Below, in pieces: positions 57,031 through 64,000 of a stretch of 64,000 nt of DNA. This DNA is from Macrotis lagotis (Eukaryota > Chordata > Mammalia > Peramelemorphia > Peramelidae). The notes below the pieces were generated by a model. That model was not told where the DNA came from. It did not search any database and saw nothing but the letters and a program-made list of their open reading frames with translations. The stretch covers positions 425,287,890 through 425,351,889 of the forward strand of contig NC_133658.1 in assembly GCF_037893015.1 (NCBI RefSeq), read 5' to 3'. Within the stretch, counting starts at the first letter, position 1. The number at the start of each line of letters is the position of its first letter. The translations under genes were made by a program, and so were the position numbers.

Positions 57031-58209
57031 GTTCTCCCACCACACATGCAATGCAGATCATGTAGCAGCAAGTCTTCAGGAGCTGTTGTGGCCAAAACCT
57101 ATAATAATCTATTGGCAAAACCTGATAAGAATGCACTTAGCTAGGCTGTTCGTCAGACAACAAACACAGGTTCTGAGAACCAAAAAAGAAGAAAACCTGT
57201 GCCATGATAAGGTATTAAAAAGAGGACTTAATTAAAAGACTAAAATTTAATTGTACAAAATTATATTAAATAATATATATACGTGCTATAGGGAATTTGA
57301 GGTTTGGGGTTAATTTTTGTTGGGGTTAGATTTTTGGGGATTTAACAGGGATTTTTTTTTTTTTAGATTTTCCTACTTACAGTTTTATTTTTATTCACTG
57401 TTAGAATCACATACTTTATCCTATTAAGAGAACTAATCATAGAAAAAGAATGAAACTTGAGAGAACTCAGTCTGGTTTCATGTCCAATTTGGGACAATTT
57501 CAGAAAACAGCTTTTGTCTGGACCCAATGTAGCAGTTGTTTTTCATTGTTTTATAACTTAATGATATGCAAATAACAGTGTAGTTGCATGTCTAATTACT
57601 TTTGAAGCTTTAAGTCATTGAAATTCTGAGCAAGAAAAAAATGACTGATTTTCTTTTTCCACAGCCTAAAAGGTTTCTCCTATGTTGACTCCATTTCATT
57701 CTGTATAGAAGAAATTACAGGTCAAATCTGTAAAAGACAGCATTTGAATGTTGAGTAGAATCTTCATTAATTTCTATTGGATGACATTTGTGAGTGCCAC
57801 ATGATGTGTCAGGATTAAGGAATGCACTTTTTCATTACTGAAGGAAGGGTAACTACTGAATCATTCAACTGAATTTTTCTTCAAAATCTGGAGGCTTTTA
57901 TCACCTGGGAATAGTTAAATGGTTTGATTAGTTAAACCAGGTCATGGAGAAATACCATTTTTATCCACTTTCTGGTGACAACTACAGGCCACAATTCAAG
58001 GACTCAAGCGGTGCATCTCCTGTGCATTTTTCCTTTAAACCATTTCTGGAATTTTCCTTGGTTTGTCATTAGCTCATAGATTGTAGCTGCAGAAATACTA
58101 TATTTGAAACATCTGCATCAAGCATTCAGATGACTTTGCATCAAGAGAAGCATTTAGCTATGACTCAGTTTTAAGCATCAAGCATGTATAACCTGGCCCT
58201 ATAAAGTAC

Positions 58210-58215
58210 AATAAA
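58210..58215 (+). terminator. Distal poly(A) signal candidate for a long YY1 3' UTR
   Basis: AATAAA in gtacaataaagaatg with a T-rich tract at about 58244-58260. It closes a SINE-poor stretch that starts at the stop codon. A long YY1 3' UTR of several kilobases is annotated in human; equivalence here is inference. Confidence 0.3.
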
Positions 58216-58653
58216 GAATGTTAAGATTTTTAAGGCCTGTAATTCTCATTTGTTCTTTAATCATCTATCTATTTAATCTATTCTTTTGCTTATTCAAATT
58301 CATTTGGATCCAAGTGCTAGAAGGGACCTTGGGCAACTTGATCAGGAATTTCAACTATAGTTCATATTTTTTCAGCATTAAGATTTTCCCCCTCATAATG
58401 AGTCAAAATCTGCCTCCATAATTTAAAGAAAAATTGTATTTGAGTACAGACAACCTCAGAGTTACTTTGATCTACCTACTCATTTCCTAGAATCAGATCT
58501 GAGTCAAGTCCAGCCTCCAACTACCTCATTTATAAAGTGGGGATAATGACAGCTCTTCTCAGTATCTTGATGAAAAATGAAATATTTGTAAAATCTAAAA
58601 GCCCTATAAAACTAGCATTTACTAGTTATTACAATTTATAAGTAAGAAAACTG

Positions 58654-58800
58654 GGGGTGACTAGGTGGCACACTGGATAGAGTACCAGCCCTGGAGTCAG
58701 GAGTACCTGAGTTCAATCCAGCCTCAGTCACTTAAATCACCTAGCTGTGTGGCCTTGGGCAAGCCACTTAACCCCATTGCCTTGCAAAAAAGAAAAAAGG
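58654..58800 (+). mobile_element. WSINE1-like SINE
   Basis: ggggtgactaggtggcacac to ccttgcaaaaaag. First young SINE downstream of exon 5. Confidence 0.9.
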
Positions 58801-59214
58801 ATGACCTAGATTGGAGATTCAGTGACTTATCCAAGATCACAAATTAGGGAAACCAGAATTTGAACCCCAAAATATTGCCTAGTCCTCTCTATTATCTAGA
58901 CAGGTGTCCTTAATTTACATAGGCAAAGAAAGCCAGATTTTCTTTATCAGTGTATTTCATATAGTCAATAATGTTCTCTTTGTTCCTTGAATTAAAAGGA
59001 ATATCGTTTATTAAGAAGTTAACATGAGTTTTTAATTAGCTGGAAATCTTGTGATGCATGTTGTGGTGATTAAGGCATAAGCTCAGTCAATATGAGTCAA
59101 TAGTAATATGACTATTGAAGAGCTAAAGCTTAAGCAAACCAGGCTTCATTAACCAGAGGTAGTGTTCAGAATTGAAGTACCTCTATATTATCTGCTATGG
59201 TTCAACTAACTACC

Positions 59215-59575
59215 ATCTTGGAGTTTTACACTTGGTTCAGGGTGTCAAATTGGAGAGTGCCTTAGAAGAAGGCCACCAGGATGATAAAAGATCTGATCAT
59301 TTCATGCTATCTAAACCTGATGATATTTAGTCAAGAGTTAAGTTACAGGATATAACATCTACAAGTATTTAAAGTGCTATCCACATGGAAGTACCCACAG
59401 ATTTGCCCCTCCAGGACAAAACTGACAGTAAAGACTAGCAAAAGCAACACCAAAAAATTTGCTGAGACAAATTCAAGTTTCATAGTAGGGAAAATTTCCT
59501 AACAGTGATCTAAAAGTAGAGCTCATTGCCTCTTGGGGTAACTTGTCTGCTTAATGGAAGAATTTAGAAATATAC
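59215..59575. mobile_element. L3/CR1-like LINE fragment
   Basis: 'gaaggccaccaggatgataa', 'aaaatttcctaacagtgatc' and 'gagctcattgcctcttgggg' in order. Confidence 0.6.
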
Positions 59576-60234
59576 AGTATTAACCAATTGTCAAGATTAA
59601 ACATCTATGTGCTACGTATTGGTGATTTAGTGGTTTTAGAAATGTTTGGCCTGACTCCATTTGGGGCCTTCTGCAAAGATATTGATTGGAGTATTTTTTC
59701 CCTTCTAGATGATTAAGGCAAACAAGGTTAAATAATTTTCCCAGTAATGTACAGCTAATAAGTCTCTCAAGCTAATATACATATGTATAGATGAGGGAAC
59801 AGGCAAACATGGTTAAATGATTTGTCCAGGGTTGCTACATTTGAATTCAAGAAGTTGAGTTTTCTTTACTCCAGGCCCAGCACTCTAACCTTATACCACT
59901 TATCTGTCACAATATCTGGGGATACAAATAACTTGTTTTTAAACACTTCCTTGGTTCAAGTTGCTCACAATGTAATGGAAAACCACATACACACACACAA
60001 AAAAAAACTAGAAGAGGAAAACATGGTAGAAAAGACATATCCCAAAGGAGTTCGGAGCTAAACTTCCTCCTTAAATGAAGGTTCAATGTATATGGCTCCA
60101 TCCTTCAATTAAAGGGTCAGAGGGTAGTGATGATGTGTACAAGGATGAGGTTTTCCTAAAAGTAAGTATCCTGAGGCATGGCGAAGAGCTGTCCCAGATT
60201 AGTGCATCTGGGTCAGAAATGGATCACTTCTTTT

Positions 60235-60895
60235 TATTAAAGATTTTGAGTTTTACAATTTTTCTCCTAATCTTACTTTCCTCCCCCCTCCCCCCACAGA
60301 AGGCAGTTGTCAGTCTTTACATTGTTTCCTTGCTATACATTGATCCAAATTGTGATGAAAGAGAAATCATATCCATAAGGAAACAAAGTATAAGAGATAG
60401 TAAGATCAGACATGATACCAGGTTTTTTTTTCTAAATTTAAGGTAATAGTCCTTGGTCTTTGTTCAAACTCCATGGTTCTTTCTCTGGATACAGATGGTA
60501 TTCTCCATTGCAGACAGCCCCAAATTGTCCCTGATTGTTGCATTGCTGGAATGAGCAAGTCCATCAAGGTTGATTATCATCCCCATGTTGCTGTGAGGGT
60601 GTACAGTGTTTTTCTGGTTCTGCTCATCTCACTCAGCATCAGTTGATGCAAATCCCTCCAGGCTTCCCTGAAATCCTGTCCCTCTTGGTTTCTAATAGAA
60701 CAATAGTGTCCCATGACATACATACACCACAGTCTGCTAAGCCATAACCCATCCACAAACAGGCCTGCTATGAATATTTTTGTAAAAGTGTGTTTTTACC
60801 CTTTTTCATCACCTCTTCAGGGTATAGACCCAGTAGTGCAATTGCTGGATCAAAGGGTATGCACATTTCTGTTGCCCTTTTGAATGTCCCAAAAG
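60235..60895 (-). mobile_element. L1 3' region
   Basis: 'ctgctcatctcactcagcat', 'gcaaatccctccaggcttcc', 'ggtatagacccagtagtgca' and 'attgctggatcaaagggtat' are clear antisense L1 3' blocks. No intact ORF. Confidence 0.8.
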
Positions 60896-61200
60896 AAATA
60901 CATCACTTTAAGCATTTTTGTAAAAGGGGATTGTTGATATAGATAGGAGATGAATTTGAAAGCTGAAATTCTGATGTTCTATCAAAATCAGTTTCTCCTG
61001 GAGAAATTGAGAAAAATGTTAAATATAAAATAACAATTATTTAATATTCTGATAAATAATTGCTTCTTGTTCTGTATGTTTACTTATTTTAATGGCTGCA
61101 TCATTTAAGAAAGGAGTGCTGAGGTGGCAAATGTAGTAGAGGATAAGTAACTGTTGGTCTGTGATGATTGAAAGTCCTGGTGATACTGGACAGTTATTGT

Positions 61201-61259
61201 TTTCCTAGGTTTTTGCAAGGCAAATGGGGTTAAGTGGCTTGCCCAAGGCCACACAGCTG
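61201..61259 (-). mobile_element. WSINE1-like SINE, truncated
   Basis: Only the tail half, ggtttttgcaaggcaaatgg to cacacagctgg. Confidence 0.75.
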
Positions 61260-61379
61260 GACAAAATTTTTTTGAAACATAATTATGGTGCATATTTTAT
61301 TGTGAGAATATATAGCCATACCCCTTTAGAGTAGTTCCATCTTTTGAGTGATATAGAACAGAAGCATAATCACTAGCCT

Positions 61380-61570
61380 GGAATTTGGTAAAGATCCTAG
61401 AATGGTTTGCCAATTCCTTCTCCAGCTCATTTTTCAAATGTGGAAACAGGCAAACAGGGTGAAATGAGTTGCCCAAGGTTACACAGCTAGTAAATGAGGC
61501 TGGGTTTGAACTGAGATGAGTCTTCCTGACTCCAGACACAGTTCTCTAGCCACTGTCACCTAGCTGGTCA
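61380..61570 (-). mobile_element. Mar-family SINE
   Basis: 'gaatggtttgccaattcctt', 'gagttgcccaaggttacaca' and 'cactgtcacctagctgg', the same family as at 30795. Confidence 0.7.
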
Positions 61571-62618
61571 GCCTGGCATTAAGGAGGCTGAAATTTAAAC
61601 AGATCTGCCACTGCCATAACACTTGACCCTGGGTCCCTTCCCTTCTCTATTTCCATTAATTTAAAATGAGTAGGTTAATCTCTTAAAGGCAAAGCAGAAA
61701 TTATTAAGCTCAGATTATGCCTAATGTTTCAGAAGTGAGGATTTGAATGCAAAGATCCCTTTCAGCTACATCAATTTGGGAGTCAGAATGAATTTAGAGT
61801 CAAGAATCAAGTGGGGCTGTTTTCTTTCTATAATGTTGATATTAGTCAAGATGATTGATCCAAGATACTTCTAATTCCTAGGATAATACAGTCTGAGATT
61901 CTAAGTTCCCTTCTACCTAAAATTTTATTTCCATTTATTCAGCAAACATGTTAAGTTCATCAAGCTAGGCATGCATTCCATAGTCTGGTTCTAAAGTCCT
62001 TGGTTACTGGAACAGTCAAATTGAAATGTAGAGTGTTGCCAGGCTTCTTGATAGTGAGGACTGAGGCTGTGGCTATGGATTGCTTGAGCTCAGTGTGCTG
62101 GAGCTGCATTAGGGTTGAGCTGATATCCACATGAAGTCCTGCACCAATGAGGTGGGCTCCTGGCAGTGGGGAAGGGAAAGCTGGTGCCATCACCCAGCTT
62201 TTTTAGGAGTGAACTAAGGTCAAAGCTTGGGGACCGAACAGCAGTGAGATCAGATCATAAAAGGACATTGAACTTAATAATCTGGGAGATACAGAGAGAT
62301 CTGGTCATCAAAAAAGTAAAGTATTTAAATTCACCATTATAACACACTGAAGAATGAGTTGACCTTCAAATATATAGTTACTTTTTTAAAAAGTCTTTAG
62401 ATAACTTTGGTTGTTGCCAGATCTAAAAGCAAATGACTCCCTAGAAGTTTGACTTACTAGCTAATAGGATAGGGAAATAAATCCTTGACTCATAACTCCC
62501 ATTTGATTTTTGATGATTTCTCTCCTTTATTAGCACTGTGGACAGTCATAAGTGACTTTCAGCGTGTTTTTGTTTGGGTTTGAGTATGTAGGAATAGACC
62601 CATTGGGAAACTAGGCAG

Positions 62619-62768
62619 GGGCCAACTAGGTGGTGTGGTGGATAAAGCAAAAGCCCTGGAGACAGGAGGACCTGAGTTCACATCTGGCCTCAGACACTTG
62701 ACACTTAACAGTTGTGTGGCCTTAGGCAAGTCACTTAACCCCACTGCCTTGCAATAACCAAAAAGAGA
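62619..62768 (+). mobile_element. WSINE1/Mar-type SINE with target duplication
   Basis: Flanked by gaaactaggcaggg at 62607-62620 (overlapping the SINE start by two bases) and 62769-62782. Confidence 0.92.
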
Positions 62769-64000
62769 GAAACTAGGCAGGGTCTGCTTGAAGAGGGTTG
62801 GCCCTCAGTGACCAGAAATTTCAAATTACCAACAGCTAAAAGAAAGCTCATCTTGCAAAGAATAATGATGTTGATATTTTTGTGGCAAAGATGACCAGAG
62901 CTATAACTAGAAATTTCTAGCTCTTGAGGCAGATTCAGAACCAGTATTGTTAACTATTCTACAGTCATGTTCTGGATCCCTAGACTAGACAACATTACTT
63001 AGAAAATTCACCCTGGTTAAGGGTAGTCATGCTGATATGACAATGTGGGAAGATGGACCCAAAGAGAGTGACCTTGAAGTAACAGAACATTCAGGGATGG
63101 TGGCCCAAGGCCAGGTAAAAGTGTAAATGAGAAGACCATGCCAGATGGCATGGCATTTGATTATGCAGCAAAGTAGGAAGAAAGCATGCTCCATTCCTTC
63201 AAGATTTGCCCCCTGTATCAACGTTCCCATCATTCAGCTAGTGCTAATTATGATTCTGATGGCAACTTCAAAAGCCAGACAAAAACGCTATGAGCATCAT
63301 GATTCCAAAATACTGATTATGAAGAATGTTAGCCATTTCCTGGCAGGGAAGTGATGAACTCTATGCAGGAAGGCACATTTTTTTGTTTGATCAATGTGAC
63401 AATTTATATTGCTTAACTATACCTATACCCACATTCTTCCCTCAGCCCTCCCAGTCTCCAGAGAGGGGAGGGAAAGAAAGACCAGAAAGAAAAATTAATG
63501 CTTGTATATTTAAGCCATAAATTTAAAAGTTAAGTTAAACTATAAAGAAAAAAATTTGGTGACTTCTGGTTCACTAAGCTTAGCGCCTAGTGCCTAATAA
63601 ACATTTTGTAAATGTTGATTGATTGATAATAGGGATCAAAAGAACTTTTTGTTTTTTTTCCCATAATTCCTGAAAGGTGGATGGAATTCTATAAATAAAG
63701 TTAATAAACTTGGGTCAAAAGGTAATATATTATACTTTGAGCCTAGGTATCATATTATTAGCTCTCCAATTAAAATGAATACATTCAATTCAAATATTTC
63801 AGTATACTAAGGGTTTCCCCATAAAGCTTCTGCTTATAATATACCCAAATTGATACTTCTTTCCCTGGTTCCTTTGTTACTCAGAAAAACAAGACAAGGT
63901 CATAAATCTAGAGGATGGTGGGGAGGAGGGAATGACCTTAGAAATCACCTAAAGAGATCTGGCATCCTTATTTTACCAGAGGAGTAAACTAAGATTCAGA

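Larger units (their letters stand above)
51931..58220. other. SINE-poor flank or extended 3' UTR of YY1
   Basis: No young SINE is present. Only old fragments are visible: MIR at 53275 and 56845, and L2 at about 55640-56290. A TA repeat lies at 53070-53091. A perfect octamer ATGCAAAT is at 57566-57573 and an AP-1-like TGACTCA is near 58160. Whether this is transcribed cannot be seen. Confidence 0.5.
58221..64000. other. Region downstream of YY1, repeat-rich, no gene seen
   Basis: Contains SINEs, an L1 3' segment and L3-like DNA. In human the next gene is SLC25A29 on the opposite strand, but I see no carrier-family exon here. The part 62800-64000 holds nothing that I recognise. Confidence 0.65.

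Noticed and set aside
60075-60446. 123-codon plus-strand frame
   Set aside because: The second half overlaps an antisense L1 3' segment; no domain.
58800-64000. Exons of a neighbouring gene such as SLC25A29
   Set aside because: I looked for mitochondrial carrier motifs (PX[DE]XX[KR]) in the open frames and saw none; the gene probably lies outside the window.

Overview
The window is a vertebrate (mammalian) chromosomal segment and almost certainly marsupial. It is AT-rich, contains introns, and is littered with tRNA-derived SINEs of the type found across marsupial genomes (a 'gctaggtggc...gtggataaagcacc' head and a 'ccttgcaaaaacc' tail). It also carries Mar1-type CORE-SINEs, MIR, L2, L3/CR1 and L1 remnants. 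The abundance of the short SINE form ending in 'tgcaaaaacctaaaaa' fits a dasyurid-like Australian marsupial, but that is inference; species cannot be fixed by eye.

One gene is clearly present: YY1, on the + strand, with five coding exons (18339-19029, 41605-41767, 47906-47966, 49791-49949, 50835-51017). Joined, they give an intact 418-residue reading frame with GT-AG introns and correct phases. It encodes the N-terminal acidic, glycine and histidine tracts, the REPO segment and four C2H2 zinc fingers. A conserved 3' UTR follows, with a poly(A) signal at 51909.

Layout: 1-16.9 kb is repeat-rich DNA upstream of YY1 with no gene seen. About 16.95-19.96 kb is a CpG island holding the TATA-less promoter (CRE, CCAAT, GC box, ETS plus TCTCGCGAG), the 5' leader, exon 1 and the start of intron 1. 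The start of intron 1 has a cluster of YY1-type motifs (AAGATGGCGGC) that suggests autoregulation. Intron 1 (19030-41604), intron 2 (41768-47905), intron 3 (47967-49790) and intron 4 (49950-50834) hold only repeats and unique noncoding DNA. From 51.9 to 58.2 kb the DNA lacks young SINEs and could be an extended 3' UTR or a regulatory flank. From 58.2 to 64 kb it is repeat-rich again, and no exon of a neighbouring gene is recognisable.

I found no exotic new system. The items most worth checking are the YY1-motif cluster in intron 1, an odd 35-bp GC block inside AT-rich intron 2 (possible assembly artefact), a decayed coding-like stretch on the minus strand near 36.5 kb, and the SINE-poor zones around the promoter and 3' end.
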